In this document: one piece after another, positions 23,104 to 35,062 of the stretch
Numbering within the stretch: the stretch's first letter is position 1
Layout of the letters: every line of letters begins with the position of its first letter
Assembly: GCA_907165275.2 (NCBI GenBank)
Contig: OU015661.1
Location: 6,021,501-6,085,500 of the forward strand
DNA from: Zygaena filipendulae
Lineage: Eukaryota > Arthropoda > Insecta > Lepidoptera > Zygaenidae
Direction of reading: 5' to 3'
Length of the DNA stretch: 64,000 nucleotides
The notes under the pieces: model-generated
What the model was told of the DNA's origin: nothing
Databases searched by the model: none
Seen by the model: only the letters and a program-made list of their open reading frames with translations
Position numbers and translations under genes: made by a program

Positions 23104-23335
23104 GGACATAGATAAGCAATAGTGTGTTAACCCACATTGGAGATATTTTGAATAAATCGTGTTTTAAAATCATATCGTCATTTTTGTTTCAGCATTTTTT
23201 TTGTTTAAATGTTTTTTGGTATTTAAACAATGTAATAAGGTAAACACATAATTAAAAAACGCTCTATAACTCTCAATAAAGCGTTTTGAATGAATAACTT
23301 AATATTGTGGGTTAACATGTTATTGCTTTTCCAAT
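23104..23335 (+). mobile_element. MITE family T, copy 1
   Basis: The two ends are inverted: AAGCAATAGTGTGTTAACCC at the left and a GTGGGTTAACATGTTATTGC end at the right. A second copy in the opposite orientation lies at 47,347-47,587. Shared inner blocks are AAATCGTGTTTTAAAAT, AACAATGTAATAAGGTAAAC and ACTCTCAA. TTAACCC/GGGTTAA recalls piggyBac ends, but the repeat extends about 15 bp outside TTAA, so the superfamily stays open. Confidence 0.65.
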
Positions 23336-23790
23336 TACTTAATTTGTACTTCTGTGTTGCTGAAAATAAATGTTTCCAATTTGTTTAAGGCAATTTTTTT
23401 ACAGTGCATAAAGTTACAATCATCAGTCGCTTAGTAGAAGTAAGGTCAACTTTGAACCTTGATCGTGTACACTGTACACTTTAGTAATTTACTATGGTTC
23501 TGGCACTTCCGCCGTTATTTGTATCCTAAAATTACACGAAATTTTACCTTGATTTTTGTAGGTTGAGCAATATCAATAAATCAAATCCGATTAGCTAATA
23601 CTCATTAGTCAGTACTCATCGATGAGTATACTCTTAATAAGATAATAAAGTGCCTAAGACGAATATCACTCTCGTTCCGGATATCGAGAAAAGTGACAGA
23701 TGTAAAATCATTAGATTAGTAAAATCATGTACGACAAGATCGTAGGTACCCAGGCAAAATACTTGTAAAAATGGATTCTAATAAATTAAA
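23336..23790. other. AT-rich spacer
   Basis: Nothing recognised. Confidence 0.4.
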
Positions 23791-23799
23791 CTAAGCATT

Positions 23800-24100
23800 A
23801 ATAAATGTTTATGATGAACGCTTTTCACTAATAAGGTGTTATTGGCCCTATTATCTAAAAGAGCCTGGCATCTTTGAGGCATGCTTTCTACTAAGTTTTC
23901 CGCGTGGTCGCAGGACAATGACCTTCATATTTCTTTTACATGACGACTCAGCTCGGCAGCGGTGTGGGTATTTTTTTCACGCAACTTTAGCTTCATCAGT
24001 GTCCAAACATTTTCTATGGGGTTCGCGTCTGGTAACTGAGGGCATTCCAATATATTGATGTGATTTGGGTGCTTGCGCAAAAAAACGACTTCGTAGGGCG
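23800..24100 (-). pseudogene. C-terminal fragment of a Tc1-like transposase
   Basis: On the minus strand the frame contains LPDANPIENVWTLMKLKLRE, which matches the (S)PDLNPIENVW...LK signature around the third catalytic acid of Tc1-family DDE transposases. After HVKEI a TGA stands where related proteins usually have Trp. The frame then continues with HAENLVESMPQRCQALL, the conserved C-terminal part. The first two catalytic acids and the DNA-binding domain are not found, and no TIRs can be paired around it. It is therefore a truncated relic broken by at least one nonsense change. It is not closely similar in sequence to the Tc1 element at 25,483 and probably belongs to another subfamily. Confidence 0.75.
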
Positions 24101-24480
24101 ATGCGTACGCGGCACTCATCGTGAGAAACGTGCTCTCTCTCCGAAAGTCGTGAGCGCACTGAGTGAAATTTCTAAACACATTTTATGCATAAAACCACTT
24201 TACAACTTTTACGAGTTACAACCATTTTTCATACGAAACTTATATTTTTTAGAACACTTACCCTGAGCACCCTGGATACGCTTTTGTCGAACGCACTATG
24301 TATTAATTCGGAGAAAGACTGACCGATTAATATTTACAGGAGGTAATAGTACCTAATACTTGGTCACTATCATACAGCGCCACCTGGTCCCACACAAAGC
24401 AGAGCTTGTATCGTGCGACTCAAAAATGGACTAGGTACCTTTTCACTACTACATGAGGCAATCTGGCACCACAGCTTGTC
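24101..24480. other. Unassigned spacer
   Basis: It may hold more of the decayed Tc1 element, but no recognisable protein remains. Confidence 0.35.
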
Positions 24481-24485
24481 TATAA

Positions 24486-24800
24486 ATACCTACTAACATT
24501 ATAAAGCTGAAGAGTTTATTTGCTTGAACTTGAATGCGCTAATCTCAGGAACTACTTGTACGATTTGAAAAATTATTTCAGTATTAGATAGCCCATTTAT
24601 CGAGGAGGGCTATAGGCGAAATAATGATCATCAGGCTACGACCAGTAGGAGCGCAGCAAGAATAAAAAATGTTGCTAAAATGTTAAAAAATATTTCTTTT
24701 GAGAGTTTCCATTGCGTACGCTAACGGTTAGCTGTGGAATATATTTTAGTTAGTTTTTTCTCCAAATAAAACATGGGTGAAACCGCGGTGCACAGCTAAT
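24486..24800 (+). mobile_element. Helitron-like element, subfamily A, copy 3
   Basis: CCTACTAACATTATAAAGCT start, AATAAAAAATGTTGCTAAAA body, and a 3' end GGGTGAAACCGCGGTGCACA then GCTAAT. Closely matches the copies at 931 and 4,183. Confidence 0.65.
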
Positions 24801-25193
24801 ATACAATATGATGACTGACAGTAATTTACAGCCACACAAACCAAGTTTTTTATTGTCCTGTCTAGTCTCAAATTAACAGACATCATAAAACTTTAGGTTA
24901 ACAAAAAGAAAGTCAGTTTAACAAAAAGTTATATTCTATTCTCTTAGATTCAAATCAACGACAGCAGAGCAGATTCAGATTCTCTATCAGCCGCGACGAT
25001 AACGTGCGTACTATGGTAGTCCGATACTATCCGAAGGTGATCATAATAGTCCATTAAAAATAATCGTTATCGTTAACATAAAAAACGAAACTTTTCACTT
25101 TTATAATAGCTTTCTTGTAAAAGTGCTATCATAATAGCTATTATAGAGTAATGACCTACACGTGTATAAAAGATGATTCGATAATTGACTAAT
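24801..25193. other. Unassigned DNA
   Basis: No supported feature. Confidence 0.4.
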
Positions 25194-25375
25194 CCCTACT
25201 AATATTATAAATACAGATGTAACTTGGTCTGTCTGTCTGTCTGTTTTGCTTTCACGCCTTGATGGCTTAACCGATATCCATCAAATTTTGCACAAACGTT
25301 GTCAGGGGTACAGAAAAGGACACAAGGTACTTTTTATCCTGGAATTCCCGCGGGTACTCCGAAATTTCGTTATAA
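25194..25375 (+). mobile_element. Helitron-like element, 3'-truncated
   Basis: Starts ATCCCTACTAATATTATAAA, has the GTCTGTCTGTCTGTCTG tract, the ATCAAATTTTGCACAAACG block and TTTTTATCCTGGAATTCCCG. The usual CCGCGGGGCACAGCTAGT end is missing after CTCCGAAATTTCG. Confidence 0.65.
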
Positions 25376-25482
25376 ACCTATAGTTAATTATAAGTATAAT
25401 AGTTCATTATAAGAATTTAGAAAAGTATTTGACTACCTATATTATGGAGTACCTACATGATATTCTGCTAATACTGTTACTA

Positions 25483-27082
25483 CACTCGCGAGCAAAACTA
25501 TGGAATCGCAGACTTGTAATTTGCTACGAGCGATTTAAAAAACTAAATGACTAATGAAAATGAATGAAAATGGTACCATTTGAAAGGCTGCACTGTAAAC
25601 TTTGAATTAATACCATATTCATTAAAACTGTACCTGTATATCAGAAGCTGTCATGATTTTAGTGGAGGAAAAAGAAAAAACACAATATCAATTTTCGAAT
25701 CCTGGCGCGCGTTGATGCACTATAAAAGCACATGGTATCAAAATTTTCTTATCAATCGCCTATTACACGTAGTCCAGTACATATCTCGTCCTGTGACTGG
25801 ACCATAATGGATACCACACCAACGGAAGCTGCACAAATTGTTACCCTACTTCAACAAGGGCATAGCCAGCGAGTTGTCGCACGGCAGCTCCACATAAGCC
25901 AGTCTTGGGTCTCGAAAGTTTACAAACGCTTTCGGGAGACTAGAGGCTTCATTCCGAGACCAAGATCTGGACGGCGCCGGTGCCCTTCAAACAGAGATGA
26001 TCGTTTTATCGTGACAACTTCACTTCGAAATCGTCATTTGAGCGGTTTCGATGTTCAGCAGGAGCTCAGACAGTTCGTGGGGTGGCTGTCAGTGAGTGGA
26101 CAGTTCGTCGAAGACTCAAGCAAGTGAACTTGACTTCAAAAAGGCCTGCCACAGGCCCAAAACTAACGGCAGATCGCCGACAAGCACGCGTTCGATTTTC
26201 TCGCGCCATATTGATTGGGAAATTGAGCAATTGGGGCGAGTTCTATTCTCAGACGAGTGCAGAATGTGCTTGCATGGTAGCGACCGAAGGAACCGGGTCT
26301 ACAGGCGGCCTGGAGAGCGATTCGCTCGATGTTGTTATACTGAAACAGTAGCCTATGGGGTGGTTCCTGTATGATGTGTGCCGGCATTTCATTTGACGGG
26401 AAAACGGAGCTTGTTTTCTTGCCTGGTGGGGGACGAGGAGGTGGTCTAACATCAGAACGATAGATCGCCGATATTCTGCTGGAACATGTCGTTCCTTATG
26501 CGGGATATTTGGGTGATAACTTCCTCTTAATGCACGATAACGTCCGTTGCCACACCTCACGTGCCACAACTAAGTTCCTAAGTGAAGTCGGTATCGCCAT
26601 ATTGGACTGGCTAGCGCTCAGCCCCGACATGTACCCTATCGAGCACTTGTGGGATGAGCTGAAAAATGAAAGTTCGATCCAGAAATCCGGCTCCTTCAAG
26701 TGTTGATGAGCTGAAATCGGCTTAGAAGAGTGGGAAGGTATCTCACAAAATTCCATCAAAAAGCTGATTAAGTTCATAAGGAATCGTCTTCGTGGTGTAA
26801 TTAGGGCTAGGGGAGGCAACACAAAATATTGATACCTTATATTCAAGACCAAATAAAGATTATTCTCTAAAGTTTTGTTTGAACTTTTTCCTTTCTCCTT
26901 CATTCAAACCAGGAAAGCTCCAGAAATACGGGTACAATTTTAAATTAATATGGTATTAATTAAAAGTTTACAGTATAGCTTTCAAATGGTGTCATTTTCA
27001 TTCATCTTCATTAGTCATTTAGTTTTTAAAATCGCTCGTAGCAAATTACAAGTCAGCGATTCCATAGTTTTGCTCGCAAGTG
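25483..27082 (+). mobile_element. Full-length Tc1-family transposon with long TIRs
   Basis: The 1,600-bp element is bounded by TA at 25,481-25,482 and 27,083-27,084. Its inverted repeats are about 157 bp each (25,483-25,639 and 26,926-27,082), beginning CACT(C/T)GCGAGCAAAACT. They have drifted only modestly. It carries one transposase gene in plus orientation that is broken by frameshifts, so the copy is not autonomous, though its ends could still be moved by a transposase supplied elsewhere. Confidence 0.85.
25807..26832 (+). pseudogene. Tc1-type DD34E transposase, frameshifted
   Basis: Translation begins at ATG 25,807 (MDTTPTEAAQIVTLLQQGHS). The N-terminal paired-like helix-turn-helix is clear (QRVVARQLHISQSWVSKVYK), followed by a GRRR-type hook (RPRSGRRRCPS). 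Reading must change frame near 26,075, again near 26,205 and again near 26,350-26,390 to follow the protein. The first catalytic Asp lies in LFSDECRM, the second in LMHDNVRCH and the Glu in PIEHLWDELK, with 34 residues between the last two, the Tc1 pattern. A stop at 26,700s interrupts the end, and the natural terminator is TGA at 26,830. The length (about 340 residues) is normal for the family. It would excise and insert the element at TA sites if intact; here it cannot be made. Confidence 0.85.
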
Positions 27083-27084
27083 TA

Positions 27085-28620
27085 GTTAATACTCGTGAAC
27101 ACTTCTTCTATAAAACATGTCATCAATAATTCTTCAAACTTCGATTTCTTCGATTTAATTTTTTTAAACTGTTTTTTTGTTCATACAAAATTTGTGACAG
27201 TTGATTTCGATGCCCCTTTTGAAATGACATTTATGTGGTACTGTGGATCTTAAAAGTCAATATCAATAGCTAACTCGTTATATTATATTTATCTGTAACC
27301 CAATTTAAAGTCACACTTTCAATGTCAAGAATCAAGATTGATGTTGTGTCATATTGAATAGTAATTTTAATATGTCCCGTCCGTTGAAGCTGCTATGCAA
27401 ATGAGAGAGGTTTGAGATTGCACAACAAAACAGCTAAATTTGACAATGACAATAATTTTACACACAACCTCGACCTTGTGCCTTGCAACACCTCAGAAGT
27501 TGCACCCACGGACTGCAAAATTGTTGCAAAATACGCAAAAAAAAAAACATTTCAAACGCACCCACGTAAGACGTTTTGCGAATACGTAATTTGGAACGAT
27601 ATCAATGTTACAATGTGTAATGACCTTATAATTTTAAAGCACACAAGTTTCAATCTAAGGACATCGTGTTTTTAAAAAACGTAAAATATTCGTTTAGGCG
27701 CCGCCGCGCCGTACGTCAAAGATAATAATAATATAATTACCTAATATTATTTTACTATAAAATACCAGATCTATCCGCGGTTTCACCTGTGAATTATCGC
27801 AAGAACTCTTTCATTAATACAAATTTTGTGTTCTTATTCTTTGTGAGGCGTTGGTTTTTATTAGATTTACAAATATCTTGTGTAACTTCGTGCTGCGGTT
27901 TCGATATAAACTAAATAATAAATTGATAGTCAGTTAAGGTCCATTTCTAATAAATATTCATAAGAAAAATAGATGTAAAATCTTAGGTATACCTATTTTA
28001 ATACATAACTATATGATTTCATACACTATAGGTACGACCTATAATTTTTCCTTAGAATTTTTTTCAGTCAACAGTAGCATAAACTGGACCGAGCATGATC
28101 ATCAGGTTGTATTAACATAAACGATTTGTCATCGTTCACTATTGAAGATATCTATCATTTATTCTGCTTCTATAGCGCGGAGTAGCTAAATTAATCGCTC
28201 GGTTAGGATCAAATGTTTTCATGTCAAGGGCAAAAGTGTTTTATCTCGATTGAAACTCCCATGCCAAATAATAGTGCACCGCCCCAATTTTTTACGAGGC
28301 ACATGTTATGATCTGTCGTGACTATTATAGTCATTGTAGGTTCCTATGATTTGGCTGCACTGTAGAGCAACACAAAAATTTTCATGAATTGAATAAGAAC
28401 GTGACCAAAAATTTATTATTGCTTTGATACCTTCATACTTATGGATAGCTTTAGTATATTATGATAAGGTGTGGTAAAATTAGCTGCAAATATTGACAGG
28501 TTTGAAAGGATACACCGTCATAAACATGTTCATAAAATAAAAAAGTTTTTTTTTTTTCAAACAATATAAGTCAATCCAAAAGAAAACCTGTGAAAGCACT
28601 CGCCACTCAATCGCTCAGTC
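27085..28620. other. Unassigned, with one Helitron-like scrap
   Basis: About 27,768-27,830 (TCCGCGGTTTCACCTGTG) is a decayed minus-strand Helitron-like end. An 87-codon frame at 27,412 has no domain. The rest is AT-rich without features. Confidence 0.35.
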
Positions 28621-28624
28621 TTTC

Positions 28625-28745
28625 TTAAAGTGGTCGATAACGCCCCCCTGTGGGCGTTGGAGACCTACAGGGGGCCGTTAAGGGGCCCAGATAAAAATGG
28701 GGGCATTAGCGTGGTTTAGGGGGCGATGGTTGATTTGTGATTTCA
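28625..28745. repeat. GC-rich hairpin repeat
   Basis: CCCCCCTGTGGGCG is followed by GGAGACCTACAGGGGGCCG, giving a CCCCCTGT/ACAGGGGG stem near 28,643-28,673, then runs of GGGGCC and GGGGGC. It stands out from AT-rich flanks and may be a fragment of a dispersed repeat; I cannot name it. Confidence 0.45.
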
Positions 28746-31320
28746 TTTAACTAGGTACTTCATATTTTAAAATTCACTAAAATTAAAATTTACTTATTAC
28801 TCAATGTCGATTAATTATTTATTTAGTTTATATTTAGCTAACTTTGCCACATCTTATATACTACTATTCCGAGAATAAACCTTGTCCTGCTGACAGTTAA
28901 AACACAAAAAAAAATATTCAAATCGGTCGAGCCATTTTCATGTTTTTATATTATATGGATATGAAAACCCTATTTATTGAGTTTTCTATAGGTACTTTGC
29001 ATCATTATAATTTTGATTGAGACCAAATTGAAACAAGCACGATTTATCCAACAATAAAGCAGTGATTTACTGCAGTATAAACTTTTCAATTAACGTCAAT
29101 ATTGCCTCAATCTTATATCATAATGGAAAGTCGACATGTCCAATTACGTATCAATGCTTTATCGATTCGGACATGACAAAAAGCGGCTCCTGTTTATACA
29201 GAAAGTTGTCCCGAAAACAGGCGTCGCGGTTGCATTCGCTTTCGTCTATCGAGTACGAAAGTAATGTATTGTGACGTCACACAAATCTCTGGCCATGGTT
29301 TATAAAATTGCACGAGCAAATAAGCTATCGCCACTCCGTGCCTACGCTATATAGAGCACAAAAAGAAATCATTTGCAATTTTTTTTTTCGATCTAACTTA
29401 TCTTGAACAGTTGGATTAAGTGAAAGTTTAACTGTCCGTTATTACATTTCACGTTGGTATCTACGTGTCTGTTCACTTATCTGCCTCCATGTCTGATTGT
29501 GCTAATGAATTATTTAATTGATTTTAGCCAGTAGTTAAATCTACTATACCTACAATGCTATAAGATATTTACGTTATGTTCCTTTATAGCAATTGCTTAA
29601 TAAAGCATCGCCATTATTTTCAATTTAACGAATAGATTTTACAACAAAGTACAATCGGACCCAATCTTACTTTATTAGTTGTATGGAGCAAACTTTTTAT
29701 AGCTGATTAAATTCTTGGTTGCTGTCTGCGAGGTGCCAGGTCAAGTGAACAAATGTTGCGACTTATTACAGCAGCCTCATAAAACACACCAGCAATATTA
29801 TCAACTTGTTCCCCGACACATAACATTTTACATATAGCTTTTATACTCTCAAAACATACAACATAAATATATTTGTTTTTATGAACGTCAAAATTAAAAA
29901 ACCTTGGAAAATGGTAATTAGGTATTGTTTTATTTTTATGAGTAATTTTTCTTTCGGCACGACTAAGCTAAGGTACGATATTGGAGTAAGGGTTATGGTA
30001 GGTACAAAAACAATTAATGATTAAAAACTAAAAAAAATAGATCAAAGTATGTACCTATTTTTATGTAATGACATAAGCGTGACGGAAATTGCACGTTTCC
30101 GTTCAGTTAATAATGACTTTTTACTTTAATCGCCATGCACAAAACCATCACAAAACAAAGCCTAAAAGTTACAGGAACTTTTTATTTTAAAACACGATAA
30201 CGGGCTCTACAATTCACAAAAGTTTCATTACAATCAGATAGATGATAGAAACGTCCCTATATAAATGGTATAAACAAAGAAACATTTAGTTTTATGTATA
30301 TCAAGAAGATTATAAAACCGACTGACAACTCCATCAACACAAATCACGAGTTTCTCACGCAAATTTTGTAACATCTTCTAAAGATCGTAAAACATAATAG
30401 TAAATAAACAACATAATAAACATCTAATCATGTCCACGAACTGTTTTCACATAGCAATTATATCAGTTTTATTGCATAATATTTTTATTTCAGTTCAATC
30501 AAACCGCACCTACCTAGTCGGGCTATAAAATGTTCGATGCCCACAATCAATAGAAAAAACCACCCGAAGCGTTTTCGCGATGTAAAGGCGGATACTAACG
30601 AATAATAATTTCTCCGCAACATAGTATTATTGAGTTATGTAATGTTTCAATTATCGTAATCTGCACTAGGTACACACTTCGAAATGACTAGCGTCCAACC
30701 CTGTAGGTATTAGGCTGTAGGCTTTCATTCAAATTAGGTAAGCGTGAACACTGAACAGCATCACATAAATGCACATAAATGACAAGCAGACACGAGAGTC
30801 GAGCTTTGATAGCGATAGAGCTAAAGAAAGTATTCCAGAATAACAATTACTTTTCGGTATATCTAACGTTGTTTTTTTTTTCTTTTATAATTCAACACAC
30901 AAATGGACTCGATCTCCTAACTAATAGGTACTAGGTAGTACTAGTATTATATTATAGTATATACAAGTATTATATAAATGTGAATGTGAGAAATATTTTT
31001 CCTCCTTTTTATAATTTTAGAGTAAATGGTCGGTGAGGATTTCAGGAACCACTTTTCTTGTTCAGCAAGTAAAGATTGAGTGTGTAAACTATTGCAATTT
31101 TCAAAGTAACAACATGCACGAAATTCCTTCTACGGCTCTTGCATGGTTCATAACAATGAAATAAAAATCTTTCTATAAACCCAATTAGGTTATACCAGTA
31201 GCACAGATAATATAATGCCAGTAGTGTCATGAAGAACTGCTTTCCCTTCAGAATTACTGGCTGTGGTCTCCTTGAGTACCTACTGCTTTTTACGGAGTTT
31301 TTACTGAGAATTTTTTTACG
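28746..31320. other. Long AT-rich stretch, nothing recognised
   Basis: Only short open frames, no TIR pair, no SINE box and no splice-linked exons that I can see. Confidence 0.4.
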
Positions 31321-31326
31321 GCGATC

Positions 31327-31562
31327 GAAGTATAATAGTAGATTATACACCAAGGGGATAAAGCACTGTTTTATGTCACGGGCGCTACATTGAATCCTGA
31401 ACATAACGAAGAACTCCAAATTTAACTCCCGAGCGCAGCGAGGGTGTTATAAGTTAATTCCCGACCAAAGGGAGGGAATTAAGATTGAGTCCTGAGTGCA
31501 GTGAGGAATTCAAGCGCCCAAGAAAAAAACAGTTTTATCCCTGTGGTGTATACTCTACTTTT
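31327..31562. mobile_element. Fold-back repeat with charged-motif GC core
   Basis: Arms GTAGATTATACACC plus GGGGATAAAGCACTGTTTTA (left) and AACAGTTTTATCCCTGTGGT plus GTATACTCTAC (right) are mirrored imperfectly. Between them are CCCGAGCGCAGCGAGGG, CCCGACCAAAGGGAGGG and CCTGAGTGCAGTGAGG, three short inverted blocks. The 125-codon minus-strand frame overlapping its left part is not supported as a gene. Confidence 0.5.
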
Positions 31563-31960
31563 CTCACATAATGCGAGACAATAAAAAACCAGGCTTAGTA
31601 GATCCTATATAGCCACTTCTTTCAGCTGGCGTGGCCTACTCGATTTGACAAACAAATGAAGTTCGTCTCACTGCGAATCTAGTGGGCCACGGCTTCGGTC
31701 TTCGAAAATCGAGTTGGCCGCGCCCGCTGAGAACACATTCTGTTTAGCGAAATGAGACGTTATGGACATAGCAATAAGAATTATGAAAGTGAAAATCACA
31801 TTATTGACCAGCGGGTTATAATGAAATTCAATAGAACATTATAACCCGGCTAAAGCCAAGAGATATAATGTCTTGCTTTCGGTAAGGTTTACATGACATA
31901 TAATTCGGCATTGTCGAGCATGTGGTGTGAAAAATATCATTTACATCAAAATTCAGACTC
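31563..31960. repeat. Repeat-like DNA with a 12-bp hairpin
   Basis: CGGGTTATAATG (31,812-31,823) and its perfect complement (31,837-31,848) enclose a 13-nt loop. GC-richer flanks (GTGGGCCACGGCTTCGG, GGCCGCGCCCGC) look like part of a larger repeat whose ends I cannot define. Confidence 0.4.
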
Positions 31961-34214
31961 TGCTTTACCTATGTGTCAAATTTACCCACTCTAAATTGGT
32001 TCCGCGGTTTTCGGTGTATTTCAGCCAGGAATTCAGCCAAATTAATAAAGTACCTGGTTTTTCAATCACTTCTTTCTGAAACAACTAAATCAGTAGGTGC
32101 GTACGAACTCAAATTTTACTTAAATTTCATGGATCATAAAGAATGGGTCGATGAACTGTAGACGCCTATTATGGTTAGTTGAATTTGGAGTAGGTACACT
32201 ATAGTGTAGGTAAGGCTTGTGGGCGACCGGTTTTACTGTAATTGCCTTGATGTACAATCTCACATACATAACACTAGTTATCCTAATCAAGTATTGTTGT
32301 GAATTCTTTATAGACGCACGTCGAAACAACATTTGTATGCTTCGGGAGGCAACGCTCCGTTAACTCAGTTATCTTCATTGCATGTGCCATATAACTCACA
32401 GTTGGAAAGACAGACAACACCGTTACGTGACTTCTAATCAAACCTACCATCTTTGTGTCCCTCCTAAAGACAGATCCATCAAACCAACGCATACGATACT
32501 AAAACAAAAGCAGCTTCGGCCGTAGAATGAAAACAGTTGATTCACGTATTGCTAGAGTCATCGATTGTTTTATTGTGTTTTTATGTATTGTAAGGTCCGC
32601 TGATATTTATAATACTTATATGTTTTCTAAAATAATATACGTAATCGGACAGGTCACCATTAATAAAAAGGAAAAACATAATATGATTTTCCTTTTTATA
32701 AACGTTTATGAGTAGTCAATGCATGCAACCTAATTAAAATTATTAAGGAGATGGTTAAGTCACATTGCTTTGGTATTCGTCTGATAATAATTCATACTAT
32801 AATATAACTTGTTGAATTGTTTAATCCTCATCTGCGGATTAAAAATCGCCTCTAAGAACATGTTACCGAGAAATATAAAAGCAATAAGGATACACCAATC
32901 AATTAGCAACGCAAACACACATTGCGTTCTGAAAACAGGAACAGTCCAATTAACACAATACCAATATTGTCAATTTTGAGCGAATAAAATTGGTCGTCTA
33001 TTTGCAAATTTGCAATTTTTTTTATATTTATGGACCTGTTTCTAAATTTACACACTAGTTGTACCTATCTGTATTATTTTAGGATTTTAATCAAATGAAA
33101 TATCATCATTTGATCAACAAAATATTAATTTTAGTTAATAAGAAAAAAAAAGAATGTGAACAATTCGCATGGAACGTACAAGTTTGCAAAGTAAATGTCG
33201 GTTTGATGAAGGCAAGTCGCTCAGTCAGTCTTACGTGGTCGCGTCTACGTATTACAACACCCACCTGCGACCACCTTCTACCGGTGCTTAAGAAAGCAAG
33301 CAAGCTATTACAACAATATTATAATTTTTAATAACAGCAATAATCAAGCCATTGAACTTGTGTTGCGTCCGAACCACGTGATTATTGTAACAAGAAGACT
33401 TTCACTCCGCGAACAAGTTACTTATCGCGTCGCAGCAGATGAGTTTGACTATAGAAAAAAAAATTATAATTATTATTACATGAGGATTGTATGGAGTGTG
33501 AGTCAGCTAGTCAGCAGTGATGGACGATAAGGAGCCGGGCAGCGGTGTCATCGCGCTTGTAACCATTGTGAACGATGAACTTTCGATCGGCGCAGCAACT
33601 CGTATTGTGAGAAATGAAAGAAAGCGGCAAGTTTTCTTTGTGCTTAATGAGACGGATTATATTTCGCACGACTCTCATGGGAGTTGTATGCTAAACATAT
33701 TTTCAAAACTCAACTAGCTTAACGGATTTAGAGACAATAATAACTGTTATTTCGCAACCATCAGTTTTGTCTAGGCATTATGACAAGGAATTTTGTGTAA
33801 GAGTAATAGAGAAATGGATTTCTATTTACCTACCTCTTACCTCGTTCTTACATGAGAATGTAAGATATGTGAGAGGTATAATTTGCGACAAATCCACAGA
33901 TTTAGACTGAAATCGGCGGAATGTTACCTATATTAATCACAGGATAAATGTTGTTGATAGATATTACATTAATATTATTATTTCTTATTTGTTGCAAAGT
34001 ATAAGCACCGACCAAATAAAGTAGTTAACTAGTTTATAGTTGATTCGTATGCCTACTTTCTTATGATCAGCTTTTTTGTATAGGACTAAAAAATGCGGAC
34101 ATCCACTAATGGGCCCATCCACTAAATAGTACGAGTAAGTAGGTACATTAGCTCCGTTGAATTCACTACCTGAATAATTTTTTTGTGCTGCAGAAGAAAA
34201 TAAATTAGGTATTC
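31961..34214. other. Unassigned; one small GC-richer open frame
   Basis: A frame from ATG 33,520 (MDDKEPGSGVIALVTIVNDE) to 33,717 has 65 codons. Its first 40 codons are more protein-like than the surrounding DNA, and it has no donor site or known domain. Otherwise AT-rich with nothing seen. Confidence 0.25.
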
Positions 34215-34358
34215 TCCAGGGTGTGAAAATCAAAATTCTAACAAGTCCGTCAGTTTAAAAATAAAAGACACGTATTTTTTGCTTTTTCAAATTAATGAAA
34301 ATAAACATAGATAAAGCGCATTAAAGTTTAGGGGGGACTCGTGACGTCATTATCTAAT

Positions 34359-34551
34359 ATAATAAAATTCTCGTGTCACAATGTTCGTTCCCATACTCCT
34401 CCGAAACGGCTTGACCGATTTTTATGAAATTTTGTATGCATATTCAGTATGTCTGAGAATCGGACAATATCTATTTTTCATCCCCCTTAAGGGAGTTCCT
34501 GCGGGTATTCCGAAACTCGCGCGGGTGAAACCGCGGGGCACAGCTAGTTCA
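34359..34551 (+). mobile_element. Helitron-like element inside MITE copy C
   Basis: Starts TCTAATATAATAAAATTCTC and ends GGGTGAAACCGCGGGGCACA then GCTAG. Comparison with MITE copy A shows a clean insertion between an A and a T without target duplication, the behaviour expected of Helitrons. Confidence 0.75.
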
Positions 34552-34670
34552 GTATAAGCCCCATACAAACTGCACCGGGTTCTGACATCACGCGAAATTT
34601 GAACTCAATGTATCGCAGCTATTTTTTGATTACTTATATAGAAAAAGAAAAAATACGTGTCCAATATTTT

Positions 34671-34999
34671 TAACCGACTTTCAAAAAAAGACGGTTCTCT
34701 ATTCGACTGTATGTTTTTTGTATCTTTGTTACGCGATTACTCGAAGAAGGCTGGACCGATTTGGAAAATTCTTTTTTGTTTGATAGGGTATTAAACTTTC
34801 AAGTTGGTCCCATTATAAAGAAGTCAGGATCTGATGATGGTATCATGGAAAAATCAAGTAAACTCTTCAAATATTACAGGCACACCGCATACCTATAGCG
34901 ATTTGGGTAGATAAATTGTCACTTTATAATTATAATAAACCAACCCACTTAAAAGCAAAAAATAATAAAATTTTAACAAAAAATTAAAACCGACTTTTT
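34671..34999 (+). repeat. ACCGACTTTC repeat inside MITE copy C
   Basis: Starts AACCGACTTTCAAAAAAAGA, contains GGATCTGATGATGG and AAATCAAGTAAACTCTTCAA blocks shared with the unit at 40,413-41,040, and ends near TTAAAACCGACTTTTT. It separates the last 40 bp of the MITE from its body. Confidence 0.65.
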
Positions 35000-35062
35000 T
35001 ACTAATTTACTAATAATTTACTAATCTACACGACGGACTAAAAAAAAGTTTAATCAAGTAGG

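Larger units (their letters stand above)
34216..35062 (+). mobile_element. MITE family M, copy C, broken by two insertions
   Basis: The left part has AAGTCCGTCAGTTT, CGTATTTTTTGCTTTTTC, CATTAAAGTTTAGG and GTGACGTCATTA. The right part resumes with TATAAGCCCCATACAAACTG and TATCGCAGCTATTTTTTGAT, then ends CTACACGACGGACTAAA. Two other repeats interrupt it: a Helitron-like copy after the CATTA and an ACCGACTTTC element near the right end. Confidence 0.75.

Noticed and set aside
31042..31419. 125-codon frame on the minus strand
   Set aside because: Overlaps the arm of a fold-back repeat, has no recognised domain and no splice or promoter context.
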